Assembly (NCBI GenBank): GCA_045123075.1
Contig: JBGVIJ010000016.1
Location: forward strand, 9,291-73,290
Reading direction: 5' to 3'
Source: JAHHUH01 sp045123075
GTDB taxonomy: Bacteria; Bacillota; Negativicutes; Acidaminococcales; Acidaminococcaceae
DNA: 64,000 nucleotides
A program made the translations under genes and the position numbers. The number at the start of each line of letters is the position of its first letter. The first letter of the stretch is position 1. The notes beneath the pieces were generated by a model that saw nothing but the letters and a program-made list of their open reading frames with translations, did no database searches and was not told the DNA's origin. Positions 40,982 to 49,373 of this stretch are shown here, in pieces.

Positions 40982-41863
40982 GTGATTGACTTACAAAAAA
41001 AGTTTGATTACGATTTTGGTTATTTAAGGGGAATGGCAACCTTTGAGATGGCAGAAAAATACTTTGAAGTAAAACAATATGGTGTGGCAGTTAGGTTGTA
41101 TCGTAAAAGCTTAAATTATTTTTTCCCTACTGCTGTCAAAATTAATACAACAGATAGAGTTTTGAAAAATAAGGACTTTGTAGAGAAAGGTGATAAGAGT
41201 GTTATAGAAGCATTTTTAAAACGAAATGTTGAAATCGAAAACACTGCCAAGTTTATAGAAGCAAGACTAAGATTTTTAGTTGAAAAAAATAATGTTGAAG
41301 CCATGATTGGATTGGCGGATTTGTTATATATTTTAAAAGTGCGTGAAAAATATATGGAAATTGACGAGATAACATATAGATTTTTTTGCAGAGGTAGAAA
41401 TTTAGAGGAAGAAGCTGCTAATGAGGTGTATGAAGAAAGACTTAGTTTGTATGAACGAGCCGCTAATAAAAATGTATTAGAAGCATTGCTTTATTTGGGG
41501 CGTGTTTATAAGAAACAAAATAATTATAACAAAGCTAAAGAATATTACGAGAAAGCCGCTAATCTGAATAATGCTGAGGCGGCTTATGAACTGGCTTGTA
41601 TTATTGATGATGGATGCTTGCTTTATGCTCCAACTTGCGGTCCTGTAGAATTTAATGAAGAAGAAAAGCAGATAATAGACGAGTGTGTAAAGTTGTATTT
41701 TAAGGCAGCTTATTTAGGGCATGCGGAAGCTATGAGTGTTATCGCGTATTGTTACGAGATGGGTGTTGGTGTTGAAAAAGATGAACAGCGATCTAAGCAA
41801 TGGGAGGAGATTAAAAAAATATATACTGCTCATTTTGTTGAAGATAATATACATAACTTGTGA
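40982..41863 (+). CDS. Sel1/TPR-repeat protein B
   Basis: A 293-residue paralogue of the preceding gene, starting at a GTG (40982) with AAGGAGG upstream. Shared blocks are AEKYFEVKQYGVAVRLYRKSLNYFFPTAVK, TTDRVLKNKDFVEKGDKSVIEAFLKRNVEIENTAKFIE and the C-terminal Sel1 unit AEAMSVIAYCYEMGVGVEKDEQRSKQW. Even the 30-base leader is duplicated (see the finding). Tandem duplication is therefore recent enough to have kept the ribosome-site region. The function is probably protein-protein binding; the partner is unknown. Confidence 0.85.
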   Translation: MIDLQKKFDYDFGYLRGMATFEMAEKYFEVKQYGVAVRLYRKSLNYFFPTAVKINTTDRVLKNKDFVEKGDKSVIEAFLKRNVEIENTAKFIEARLRFLVEKNNVEAMIGLADLLYILKVREKYMEIDEITYRFFCRGRNLEEEAANEVYEERLSLYERAANKNVLEALLYLGRVYKKQNNYNKAKEYYEKAANLNNAEAAYELACIIDDGCLLYAPTCGPVEFNEEEKQIIDECVKLYFKAAYLGHAEAMSVIAYCYEMGVGVEKDEQRSKQWEEIKKIYTAHFVEDNIHNL

Positions 41864-41882
41864 TGAAAAGAGAGATGTAAAA

Positions 41883-42443
41883 ATGCAAAATGATAATACA
41901 ACAATCGGCGGAATGGATGAAAATTTTTTAAAAGCTTTCAAGTTTAATGGAAATCTTAATATTATTACGGAGTATTTAAGAGATAAGAGTAAGAAACTTA
42001 CTTTTAGATACAGTAGTCAAAATAAAAATGTTTTTCTAATGTTTTACAATAAAAGTTTATTTTGGAAGATTAGAAGATTAAAGTTAGATGGTAAGGTTCA
42101 GTACAAAATAACCTTTAATTTTAATCATGCCCGCTATATGCCGAACTGGCGTAGCGTGTTGAAAACATTGCTGATTTTGGGGTGGGAAAAAGAGCACATT
42201 AAACTAATAATCAATAAAGATATAACCCCAGTTTCTTTATCTGTGGGTGAAATCAGTTATATCTTTTATGATGCAATAGAATCGTTCTTTGATAAATCAT
42301 ATATGGTAATGCGTGAAATTATGGACTGCTATCAACTAAGAGCAGATGTTAATGCTCATGATTATTTTGCTATTGATAATGTTGGTGATTTACTTGCACT
42401 CGTGGATGATGCAAAGGTAAAGGTTTTGAAAGGCAAGGTGTAG
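41883..42443 (+). CDS. Unknown small protein in the Sel1 cluster
   Basis: A 186-residue protein of unknown family. It has no signal peptide and no long hydrophobic segment. Features are a basic segment (NKSLFWKIRRLKLDGKVQYKITFNFNHARYMPNWRSVLKTLLIL, about 63-106) and an acidic, helical C-terminus (IMDCYQLRADVNAHDYFAIDNVGDLLALVDDAKVKVL). The ATG at 41883 is chosen because GAGAGATG lies about ten bases upstream and the frame before it overlaps the Sel1 gene. It starts 19 bases after that gene and ends two bases before the next, so all belong to one operon. Confidence 0.65.
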   Translation: MQNDNTTIGGMDENFLKAFKFNGNLNIITEYLRDKSKKLTFRYSSQNKNVFLMFYNKSLFWKIRRLKLDGKVQYKITFNFNHARYMPNWRSVLKTLLILGWEKEHIKLIINKDITPVSLSVGEISYIFYDAIESFFDKSYMVMREIMDCYQLRADVNAHDYFAIDNVGDLLALVDDAKVKVLKGKV

Positions 42444-42445
42444 TT

Positions 42446-42994
42446 ATGGAAGAAAAAATGGCTTTAGTAGATAAGTTTCTTTATCTTGACGGAGAATGTA
42501 ATTTCAAGAAAGCAGAGTTATTTCATAAAAATTATAAAGACGCAGTAAAATTTTATAAAAGAAGCTATGATAATTTCAAAGAAGCATATTCTCTTATGCT
42601 TGCGTTTACACATAAACCGGAAGAAGAAATTCCTGAGATAGCTCGTATTATAGAACGAATTAGAGAATTAGGTGAGAAAGGTGTTGCCGAGGCAATTTTA
42701 TTAAGAGCAGAGATAGAACCTATGAGCAAAGTTGAAAAACTGAAACTGTACGAAAATGCTGCTAAAATAAATTATGCTGCGGCAGTATTCAGATTAGCCA
42801 GAGTTTATTTTAATAGCAAAAATGAAGAAAGAGATATAGAGAAAGGCAGGGAGTTATTACAAAGGGCTGTTGAGTTAGGAAATGATGATGCAAGTTATTA
42901 TCTTAAAATGTTAAATGAAAGGTGTTTTGGCGAATTAGGTTCGTATGAAGAAATTCTACGATTTGAAGAGTATGACTACGAAAAAGATGTTTAG
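42446..42994 (+). CDS. Sel1/TPR-repeat protein C (short)
   Basis: A 182-residue helical-repeat protein. Segments such as KAELFHKNYKDAVKFYKRSYDNFKEAYSL and LYENAAKINYAAAVFRLARVYFNSKNEERDIEKGRELLQRAVELGNDDASYYLKML are Sel1/TPR units. It resembles a shortened member of the two larger paralogues. It starts two bases after the unknown gene and ends the cluster, followed by a terminator. A role in protein complexes is likely; target unknown. Confidence 0.75.
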   Translation: MEEKMALVDKFLYLDGECNFKKAELFHKNYKDAVKFYKRSYDNFKEAYSLMLAFTHKPEEEIPEIARIIERIRELGEKGVAEAILLRAEIEPMSKVEKLKLYENAAKINYAAAVFRLARVYFNSKNEERDIEKGRELLQRAVELGNDDASYYLKMLNERCFGELGSYEEILRFEEYDYEKDV

Positions 42995-43002
42995 AAAAAA
43001 TG

Positions 43003-43038
43003 AAAACTCAGTGCTATTTTTAAACAGCACTGAGTTTT
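43003..43038. terminator. Bidirectional terminator at the island edge
   Basis: AAAACTCAGTGCT and AGCACTGAGTTTT form a 13-bp perfect stem, flanked by A-runs on the left and T-runs on the right. It separates the Sel1 operon from the convergent DUF805 gene. Confidence 0.9.
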
Positions 43039-43057
43039 ATTTTTATTTTTTTATCAC

Positions 43058-43414
43058 TTATTCAAATTCTAACGGGTCATTACCATATTTGTTCCAACCT
43101 TCTGTGCCTTTGGCGAAAAGCAAGTACAGAAGGAAGAAAAAGTTTACGATGGGGACTAAAACAAGTAAGCCCCAGTAACCGCTTTTATCCAAATCGTGGC
43201 AACGGCGCACGATAAAGGAGCTGGTTACAATTACGTTAAAAACAGGGACAATCTTAAAGCACATTGCCATTATGCCAACAGGAAGAATCATTTCCAAAAT
43301 CATCAGCAAGAAGCTAACTGCAAGGCTGAATAAGATAGGCTTCCAAAAGTAAGGCCAACGGTTGATGCGTCCGTCAAAACGCAGATAGTCGTATTGGAAT
43401 TGTTCCCAATTCAT
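43058..43414 (-). CDS. DUF805 membrane protein
   Basis: A 118-residue protein of the DUF805 family: it begins MNWEQFQYDYLRFDGRINRWPYFW, has three to four membrane segments, and contains the typical RRCHDLDKSGYWGLLVLVPIVNFFFLLYLLFAKGTEGWNKYG ending. Function is unknown. GAGGTG lies six bases upstream of the ATG at 43414 on the minus strand. It follows the ClC gene after 20 bases and may be on its transcript. Confidence 0.9.
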   Translation of the reverse strand: MNWEQFQYDYLRFDGRINRWPYFWKPILFSLAVSFLLMILEMILPVGIMAMCFKIVPVFNVIVTSSFIVRRCHDLDKSGYWGLLVLVPIVNFFFLLYLLFAKGTEGWNKYGNDPLEFE

Positions 43415-43434
43415 AAGAATCACCTCGATTTAAA

Positions 43435-45006
43435 TTATTCTTCTTCTTTTTCAGCAGCGAGCTTTTGTAGTTGGACAACATTTTCATTATAGCTGAGTAC
43501 GTAGATGAAGTCCCCTGCCATAATTTTAGTGTCGCCAGAGGGAACGAATTGTTCCTCGCCACGTTTAATATCAACAAGCAAAGTGTGGGGCGGCCAATGA
43601 ACTTCTTTGACAAGTTTGTTTTCAATGGGGCTACCACTGCAAACTGCAAGCTCGGTAATGTTGCGTTGCTCCATAAGTTTAGGTTCAGCGGGAGCATTGT
43701 TCAAAGTGCGGTTAAGTAGTTCTTCGTAAATGGGTTTGCTCTTGCAAAGTTCCGCAACTACGAAGGCAACCATAGCGGCGATGGAAAGGGCAAGCAAATG
43801 TTGGTAGGATGCAGTCATTTCCATAATCAGTACTGTACCTGTAATGGGAGCGCGTACTGAAGATGAGAACAGTGCTGCCATACCAATAACGATAATGTTG
43901 GAAGCGTAGGCAGGATCAATCCAACCAAGGCTAATCAAAACGTTACTGCAAATGCTACCGCACAGTGCGCCGATAACCAGCATGGGCAGGAAGAAACCAC
44001 CGGGAACACCGCAACCATAACTGATTAAGGTAAAGAGTAATTTGCCTACTAAGAATAAAAGCAAAAGTTGTAAGGATACAGGAGTTTTGGAGATTTGGTT
44101 GATAAGACCGTTACCACCACCTAAAACTTCGGGGAGGAAGTAGCCAAGTACACCTGCGGTTAAAAGTGCGAAGGTTATTTTGTGGACAGGTTTTTTGAAA
44201 ATAGGCAGTGCGTAAAATTTAGGAACGCCCAAAAGACCTTTATTAAAGAACACGCCACACAAGCCAACAACTAAAGCAACGATTACAACAATGCCGTAAT
44301 AGTTGATGGGGATGAGAGGCAGGTCGGTGAACTCGAAGATAGACGCTCTACCGAACAGAGCGCGAGACACTACTGTAGCGGTCATTGCTGCTGCCATGCA
44401 CGGAAGCAGTACTACGATGGAAAAGTTACGGTGCAGTTCTTCCAACGCAAAAATTACACCGGCAAGAGGAGCGTTAAATGCTGCGGCAAGACCTGCACTA
44501 GCACCACTGGTCATCAAATAGCGTTCTTCCATACGGGTACGTTTTAAAATACGGCTTACCCCTTGGGCTGCTACTGCGCCAAGTTGGATGGACGGGCCTT
44601 CGCGACCGAGGGAAAGACCAGCGCCAATACCTAAGATGCCTGCGGTAAGTTTTACCCACAAGATGCTAAGCCAACGCATTTTTATCAAGCCTAAGATTGC
44701 GCCTTTAACTTGGGGAATACCGGAGCCTGCAGCTAAAGATTCGATTTGATTCAGCTTGTTCAAAACGTAGGCAAGTGTTACCAAACAGCAGAACCAGCCT
44801 GCACTAATAGTCCAATCTGCGGTGGTTAAGTATTGGTAAAAAATTCCACGGTAATGTTCAACTTCGTGGAGTGCGTAACGGAAGAAGCAAATCACCAGTC
44901 CGGAGAAGATACCAATGAGGATACCTTCGGCAAAAAGGCGCAAGCGGAAGTTGTGCCACTGGCTAAGTGATTTATAAGTGTTCATTACTTGGTATTTAGA
45001 GCTCAT
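43435..45006 (-). CDS. ClC-family chloride channel/transporter with RCK C-terminal domain
   Basis: A 523-residue protein. ClC motifs are GSGIPQVKG (about 94-102), GREGPSIQLGA (about 128-138) and GGFFLPMLVIGAL (about 335-347). The external gating Glu of GREGP is present, which suits either a Cl-/H+ exchanger or channel. Residues 445-520 form a TrkA-C/RCK_C domain (LVKEVHWPPHTLLVDIKRGEEQFVPSGDTKIMAGDFIYVL). The start ATG overlaps the hydE stop by four bases (ATGA), so translation is coupled to that gene, an unusual pairing. Confidence 0.93.
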   Translation of the reverse strand: MSSKYQVMNTYKSLSQWHNFRLRLFAEGILIGIFSGLVICFFRYALHEVEHYRGIFYQYLTTADWTISAGWFCCLVTLAYVLNKLNQIESLAAGSGIPQVKGAILGLIKMRWLSILWVKLTAGILGIGAGLSLGREGPSIQLGAVAAQGVSRILKRTRMEERYLMTSGASAGLAAAFNAPLAGVIFALEELHRNFSIVVLLPCMAAAMTATVVSRALFGRASIFEFTDLPLIPINYYGIVVIVALVVGLCGVFFNKGLLGVPKFYALPIFKKPVHKITFALLTAGVLGYFLPEVLGGGNGLINQISKTPVSLQLLLLFLVGKLLFTLISYGCGVPGGFFLPMLVIGALCGSICSNVLISLGWIDPAYASNIIVIGMAALFSSSVRAPITGTVLIMEMTASYQHLLALSIAAMVAFVVAELCKSKPIYEELLNRTLNNAPAEPKLMEQRNITELAVCSGSPIENKLVKEVHWPPHTLLVDIKRGEEQFVPSGDTKIMAGDFIYVLSYNENVVQLQKLAAEKEEE

Positions 45007-46058
45007 CTAATCACTCCTGGATAATCGCCACGGCTAACGGTTGTATGATAACCAATTTCAGCAAGCTGTTTTTGCAAAAGGCTAATGCCTTCTGCAGCTT
45101 CGCTACCGCTGTGACGTTTGTTGTTATAAAGATTATATTTGTCGCGCACGTTTTGTGGCGAAAGGTTAGGCATAATAACATTTGCTCCCGCAAGGATTCC
45201 CTGCTGGTGACCGTCCGAAAGCAAAGTGTTCAGTGCGGTGGTGGCAGGCAAGTTTGCTTTGGGGAGCAATAATCTTAAAATGGAAATAAGTTTCAAGGTT
45301 AGTTTGGCACTTCCTGCAGCGTGCTCGCCAAAGGGAGTATCCTTATGAGGAATGAAAGGACCAATGCCAACCATATGGGGGTTAAACTCTTTAATAAAGA
45401 GTAAATCTTCGACAATATTTTCCAAAGTTTGGAAGGGGGAGCCTACCATAAAGCCAGTGCCAACTTGGTAGCCAATCTCTTTTAAAGATTGCAAACATTC
45501 CAAACGGGTGGAAAGCTTTAATTCTGCTGGGTGGAGTTTGGCGTAATGTTCTGCGTTAGCTGTTTCGTGACGCAGTAAAAATCTGTCTGCCCCCGCCTCG
45601 AACCAGAGTTTATAAATTTCGGAAGGTCTTTCTCCCGCCGAAAGTGTTACTGCGCAATCGGGGTGTTGCATTTTAATTTGCGCAACTACTTCTGCTAAAC
45701 GCTTGTCATCGTAGCCGAAATCTTCGCCACCTTGTAAAACGAAGGTGCGCAAGCCAAGCTCGTAACCTGTAGCGCAACATTCTAAGATTTCCTCCGGTGT
45801 AAGGCGATAACGGCTAGCGTGGGTATTACTACGACGGATTCCGCAGTACAGGCAATCATTCTTGCAAAAGTTACTGAACTCAATGAGTCCACGCAAATAA
45901 ACAGCTTTGCCAAAAGTTTTTTGTGCTGTTTCCTGGGCAGCTTGCCTTAAAGCTTCTATTGTATCTATATCTTCACAATGCAGTAATTCCAAAAGTTCTG
46001 CTCCGGAAGCAGTATGTTCTCTATGTAATTTGGTAATAATTTTTTTAGCGTCTAACAT
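45003..46058 (-). CDS. hydE: [FeFe]-hydrogenase H-cluster radical SAM maturase HydE
   Basis: A 351-residue radical SAM enzyme. The cluster motif is CKNDCLYCGIRR (CxxxCxxC) at about 66-77, preceded by GLIEFSNF and followed by YRLTPEEILECCATGYELGLRTFVLQGGED. GFMVGSPFQTLENI and VGIGPFIPHKDTPF are typical of HydE rather than biotin synthase or ThiH. It helps build the dithiolate and CO/CN ligands of the H-cluster. No hydF or hydG lies nearby. The ClC gene overlaps its end by four bases. Confidence 0.9.
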   Translation of the reverse strand: MLDAKKIITKLHREHTASGAELLELLHCEDIDTIEALRQAAQETAQKTFGKAVYLRGLIEFSNFCKNDCLYCGIRRSNTHASRYRLTPEEILECCATGYELGLRTFVLQGGEDFGYDDKRLAEVVAQIKMQHPDCAVTLSAGERPSEIYKLWFEAGADRFLLRHETANAEHYAKLHPAELKLSTRLECLQSLKEIGYQVGTGFMVGSPFQTLENIVEDLLFIKEFNPHMVGIGPFIPHKDTPFGEHAAGSAKLTLKLISILRLLLPKANLPATTALNTLLSDGHQQGILAGANVIMPNLSPQNVRDKYNLYNNKRHSGSEAAEGISLLQKQLAEIGYHTTVSRGDYPGVIR

Positions 46059-46155
46059 GTTTTCCTCGATGCTTTCCTGTTTAGTATTATAGCATATTTA
46101 ATTTTGGGGAGAAGAATTTTGTTTTGGCTGAGCAAAATATTTAGAAGTACTTTTC

Positions 46156-46184
46156 TTGACAAGATATTTGAACAGTTTTATACT
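46156..46184 (+). promoter_or_regulatory. thi operon promoter
   Basis: TTGACA (46156-46161), 17 bases and TATACT (46179-46184) lie about 20 bases upstream of the TPP aptamer. Confidence 0.75.
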
Positions 46185-46201
46185 GAAGTTGCAATTTAAT
46201 A

Positions 46202-46290
46202 TTGTTGGGGAGCTTGCAAACAGGCTGAGAGGAAGTTGTGAACTTCGACCCGTGAACCTGATATGGGTAATGCCAACGTAGGGAGTGTTT
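46202..46290 (+). ncRNA. TPP riboswitch (THI element)
   Basis: The conserved THI-box landmarks are present in order: GGGGAGC, CTGAGA (46225-46230), then a variable stem (GAAGTTGTGAACTTC), CCCGTGAACCTGATATGGGTAATGCC and ACGTAGGGAG (ending about 46285). The aptamer binds thiamine pyrophosphate. A terminator hairpin follows within 15 bases, so binding is expected to stop transcription of thiSFGH. Confidence 0.95.
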
Positions 46291-46300
46291 AGGAATTGAG

Positions 46301-46326
46301 GAAGCTGCGTTGTCAGCTTCTTTTTT
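46301..46326 (+). terminator. Terminator of the TPP riboswitch
   Basis: GAAGCTG (46301-46307) and CAGCTTC (46314-46320) pair around CGTTGT, followed by TTTTTT. This is the expression platform of the riboswitch. Confidence 0.85.
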
Positions 46327-46357
46327 ATTACTCATTTAGGTTACAACTTAATATGCA

Positions 46358-46449
46358 GAAGCAGTTTGCTTCGAGAGTGATTGAGCAGAAAGTTCATGAA
46401 GGGGTACACCACCGCGGGTGTAGTTCCTTGGTGAGCTTTTTTCTTTTTT
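46358..46449 (+). ncRNA. Second structured leader with terminator-like hairpin before thiS
   Basis: After the riboswitch terminator a small stem (GAAGC 46358-46362 / GCTTC 46368-46372) is followed by a long one: AGTTCATGAAGG (46391-46402) with CCTTGGTGAGCT (46426-46437), enclosing TACACC (46405-46410) with GGTGTA (46417-46422) and the loop ACCGCG. A U-rich run (46437-46449) follows. It looks like a second intrinsic terminator or attenuator. The ACCGCG recalls T-box sequences, but the rest of that motif is absent. Confidence 0.6.
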
Positions 46450-46465
46450 CAGAAAGGAGGTTTTT

Positions 46466-46660
46466 ATGCGAGTTAATGGCAAGCAAGTAGAGTTAAAAGA
46501 AAGGCTTACGTTAGAGAAATTTTTAGAAAGCAATGGCTATGCTCTTACAAAAGTTGCAGTGGAGTTGAATGGAAAGATTGTTTCTCGCAAGGAATATGCT
46601 GCTACGATTTTGCAAGATAGTGATGTTTTAGAAATAGTCTGTTTTGTGGGAGGTGGTTAA
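46466..46660 (+). CDS. thiS: Sulfur carrier protein ThiS
   Basis: A 64-residue ubiquitin-fold protein beginning MRVNGKQVELKERLTLEKFLE and ending EIVCFVGGG. The C-terminal Gly-Gly is the site of adenylation and thiocarboxylation. The extra final Gly is compatible but slightly unusual. It donates sulfur for the thiazole ring. AAAGGAGG lies before the ATG. First gene of the TPP-controlled operon thiS-thiF-thiG-thiH. Confidence 0.95.
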   Translation: MRVNGKQVELKERLTLEKFLESNGYALTKVAVELNGKIVSRKEYAATILQDSDVLEIVCFVGGG

Positions 46661-46661
46661 G

Positions 46662-47288
46662 TTGCTGATTTCGAAAGAGGAGCTAGAACGAGAACTGGTC
46701 AATCGTTGCGGAAGTGTTGCGGTAGAAAAATTGCGAGCGGCAAGAGTAGCGGTAGTTGGTTTAGGTGGATTGGGAAGTAATATTGCTATTCTGCTTACCC
46801 GTATGGGTATTGCTCATTTGCACTTAATAGATTTTGATAGGGTAGATGTAAGTAATCTTCATCGTCAGCAATATTTTTTGGAACAAGTAGGCTCGTATAA
46901 AACGGAAGCCTTAGCAAACATCTTACGCAAGATCAATCCCCATATAGATTTAGAGTTAAGTTGCGTGAAGCTGGATGAACATAATCTTGCAGATTTATTA
47001 AAAGATGAAGCTATCATTTGCGAGGCGTTGGATAAAGCGGAAACAAAAGCAATGCTTGTAAATGGAGTGCTTGGGAATTTTGCAGACAAGATTATTGTTG
47101 CCGCTTCCGGTATGGCAGGCTTGGATGATGGCAACTTAATTCAGGCGAGACGCATTGGTAAAAACTTGTACTTGTGTGGGGACGGGGTTAGTGATTGTAA
47201 TGATGAAAGCCTTTATGCAGCAAGAGTTGCACTATGTGCTGCCCAACAAGCACATTTAGTACAAAGGATAATTTTAGGTTTGGAGTGA
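46662..47288 (+). CDS. thiF: ThiS adenylyltransferase ThiF
   Basis: A 208-residue E1-like enzyme. The nucleotide loop is VVGLGGLGSNIAILLTRMGIAHLHLIDFDRVDVSNLHRQQYF (about 26-66), typical of ThiF/MoeB. It is the short anaerobe-type ThiF without the zinc/rhodanese extension. It activates the ThiS C-terminus with ATP. A TTG at 46662, six bases after GGAGGTG (46649-46655), is the likely start; the first residues are then LISKEELERELV. The start is just one base after the thiS stop. Confidence 0.93.
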   Translation: MLISKEELERELVNRCGSVAVEKLRAARVAVVGLGGLGSNIAILLTRMGIAHLHLIDFDRVDVSNLHRQQYFLEQVGSYKTEALANILRKINPHIDLELSCVKLDEHNLADLLKDEAIICEALDKAETKAMLVNGVLGNFADKIIVAASGMAGLDDGNLIQARRIGKNLYLCGDGVSDCNDESLYAARVALCAAQQAHLVQRIILGLE

Positions 47289-47293
47289 TAAGT

Positions 47294-48055
47294 ATGGATA
47301 AATTTGTTTTAGGTGGTCATGAATTTACTTCACGTTTTATTTTAGGTAGCGGTAAGTATTCTTTAGAACTTATCAAGGCAGCGGTAGAGCAGGCAGGAGC
47401 GGAGATTATTACGCTTGCTTTAAGGCGTGCCAATGGCGGCGACTTGGAAAATATTTTAGACTACCTGCCTGAAAATATCGTTAAGCTTCCCAATACTTCA
47501 GGAGCTCGTACTGCGGAAGAAGCTATCCGTATTGCGCGCTTAGCTCGCGAATTATGCCAAAGTGATTTTATAAAAATAGAAGTGATTAAAGACAGCAAGT
47601 ACCTTTTGCCTGATAATTACGCTACGGCGAAAGCAACGGAAGTTTTGGCGAAGGAAGGATTTATCGTAATGCCTTACATGTATCCTGATTTACAAGCAGC
47701 TCGCGATATGGCAAATGCTGGTGCTGCCTGCATTATGCCTTTGGGTGCACCCATTGGTAGCAATAAGGGTTTAGTTACCGGGGACTTCATTCAAATTTTG
47801 GTTGACGAAATGGAACTGCCCATTATTGTTGATGCAGGGATAGGTAAACCGTCCCAAGCTTGCCAAGCTATGGAGATGGGGGCTTCTGCTGTAATGGTAA
47901 ATACTGCCATCGCTACGGCAGGAGATATTCCGCAAATGGCAGCAGCTTTTCGTGAAGCAGTAAGTGCAGGACGCAAGGCGTATCTTTCCGGCTTGGGTAG
48001 GGTAAGTGAGTTTGGCAATGCTTCTTCTCCTTTGACCGGATTTTTGCGTGATTAG
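47294..48055 (+). CDS. thiG: Thiazole synthase ThiG
   Basis: A 253-residue TIM-barrel enzyme. Landmarks are FTSRFILGSGKY, AEIITLALRRANGG, LPNTSGARTAEEAIRIARLARE, KIEVIKDSKYLLPDN, MPLGAPIGSNKGL and VDAGIGKPSQACQAMEMGASAVMVNTAIA. It joins deoxyxylulose phosphate, dehydroglycine and ThiS sulfur into the thiazole. AGTGATAAGT precedes the ATG at 47294, five bases after thiF. Length is usual for the family. Confidence 0.95.
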   Translation: MDKFVLGGHEFTSRFILGSGKYSLELIKAAVEQAGAEIITLALRRANGGDLENILDYLPENIVKLPNTSGARTAEEAIRIARLARELCQSDFIKIEVIKDSKYLLPDNYATAKATEVLAKEGFIVMPYMYPDLQAARDMANAGAACIMPLGAPIGSNKGLVTGDFIQILVDEMELPIIVDAGIGKPSQACQAMEMGASAVMVNTAIATAGDIPQMAAAFREAVSAGRKAYLSGLGRVSEFGNASSPLTGFLRD

Positions 48056-48067
48056 GTGGTATATATA

Positions 48068-49276
48068 ATGGAAGATAAATTTTTTAATACTACTATATAT
48101 AATGAAGAAAGTCGTTTAAAAGCACAAAATCTTGTTGATGATTACATGGAATATCAAGAGGGAATGGAGATTTTACCAAGCTCCCTGTTAGCACAGGTAC
48201 AAGAATTGCGTGCGGACTTCCATCCTGAAAATTTTACGAAAGCTGACGTGCGTAGGGCACTTAGTAATTCTAAGAGAAGTCTAGCAGATTTTGGAGCGTT
48301 GCTTTCCCCTGCGGCGTCACCTTTGCTGGAGGAGATTGCTCTTGCTGCCCAAAAGGAAAGACGCAAATATTTTGGGAACAATGTGTATTTCTTCACTCCC
48401 TTGTATTTAGCAAACTACTGTGAAAACTATTGCGTTTACTGTGGCTTTAATTGCCATAACAAAATACAAAGGGGTAGATTGAATAAAGAGCAAATGGAAC
48501 TGGAAATGCAGGCGATTTCTGCTACGGGTATGCAGGATGTTTTGCTCTTAACCGGCGAAAGCAGGAAAATGTCAGACTTGGAATACATCGGTGAAGCTTG
48601 CAAGCTGGCAAGAAAATATTTTAAAGTTGTTGGTTTGGAGATTTACCCTGTCAACAGTGAAGAGTACGCTTACCTTCACAAGTGTGGCGCTGATTATGTG
48701 ACTGTTTTCCAAGAAACATACAATAATGAAAAATATGGGCAACTGCATTTGGCAGGGAATAAGCGTTGTTTTCCCTATCGCTTTTACGCACAGGAACGTG
48801 CACTTAAAGGCGGGATGCGTGGTGTAGGTTTGGCGGCGCTTTTAGGCTTGGATGATTTTCGTAAAGATGCTTTTGCTACGGGCTTGCACGCTTACCTTTT
48901 GCAAAGGCAGTACCCTCATGCAGAAATAAGCTTGTCCTGTCCGCGCCTGCGTCCCATTATCAACAACGATAAAATTAAACCTCTTGATGTAGGTGAGAGG
49001 GAATTGTTGCAAATCGTCTGTGCCTATCGTTTGTTTTTGCCCTTTGCTTCCATTACAGTATCAAGTCGTGAGTGCGCAAGGGTACGTGATAATTTGATGA
49101 GTATTGCAGCGACGAAGATTTCCGCAGGGGTAAGTACGGGTATTGGTAGTCATAGCAGTAGTGGTATTGGCGATGAGCAGTTTGAAATTGATGACGGACG
49201 TAGCTTGGCAGAGATTTTTGCAGATTTGAAAGGGCGAGGGCTGCAGCCTGTAATGGCAGATTATGTATTTGTTTAA
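48068..49276 (+). CDS. thiH: 2-iminoacetate synthase ThiH (tyrosine lyase)
   Basis: A 402-residue radical SAM enzyme. The cluster motif is CENYCVYCGFNCHNKI (CxxxCxxC) around residue 117, followed by LLLTGESRKMSDLEYI and VGLEIYPVNSEEYAYLHKCGADYVTVFQETYN. It cleaves tyrosine to dehydroglycine and p-cresol and serves anaerobes in place of the oxygen-using ThiO. TAGGTGG before the ATG at 48068 fits. It ends the thi operon; no thiE or thiC is seen here. Confidence 0.95.
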   Translation: MEDKFFNTTIYNEESRLKAQNLVDDYMEYQEGMEILPSSLLAQVQELRADFHPENFTKADVRRALSNSKRSLADFGALLSPAASPLLEEIALAAQKERRKYFGNNVYFFTPLYLANYCENYCVYCGFNCHNKIQRGRLNKEQMELEMQAISATGMQDVLLLTGESRKMSDLEYIGEACKLARKYFKVVGLEIYPVNSEEYAYLHKCGADYVTVFQETYNNEKYGQLHLAGNKRCFPYRFYAQERALKGGMRGVGLAALLGLDDFRKDAFATGLHAYLLQRQYPHAEISLSCPRLRPIINNDKIKPLDVGERELLQIVCAYRLFLPFASITVSSRECARVRDNLMSIAATKISAGVSTGIGSHSSSGIGDEQFEIDDGRSLAEIFADLKGRGLQPVMADYVFV

Positions 49277-49373
49277 AATTGCAGAAGTTCTTGTGCAGGA
49301 AAAATTCTATACTTCAACGAATATAAAACCATTATAGTATTTAATGAAGAATTTTTTATAAAGGAGTCCTGCA

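Noticed and set aside
46391..46437. Classical T-box before thiS
   Set aside because: ACCGCG is present, but the TGGNACC bulge, the specifier stem and the AGGG...CCCT frame are not, so a T-box call is not supported.
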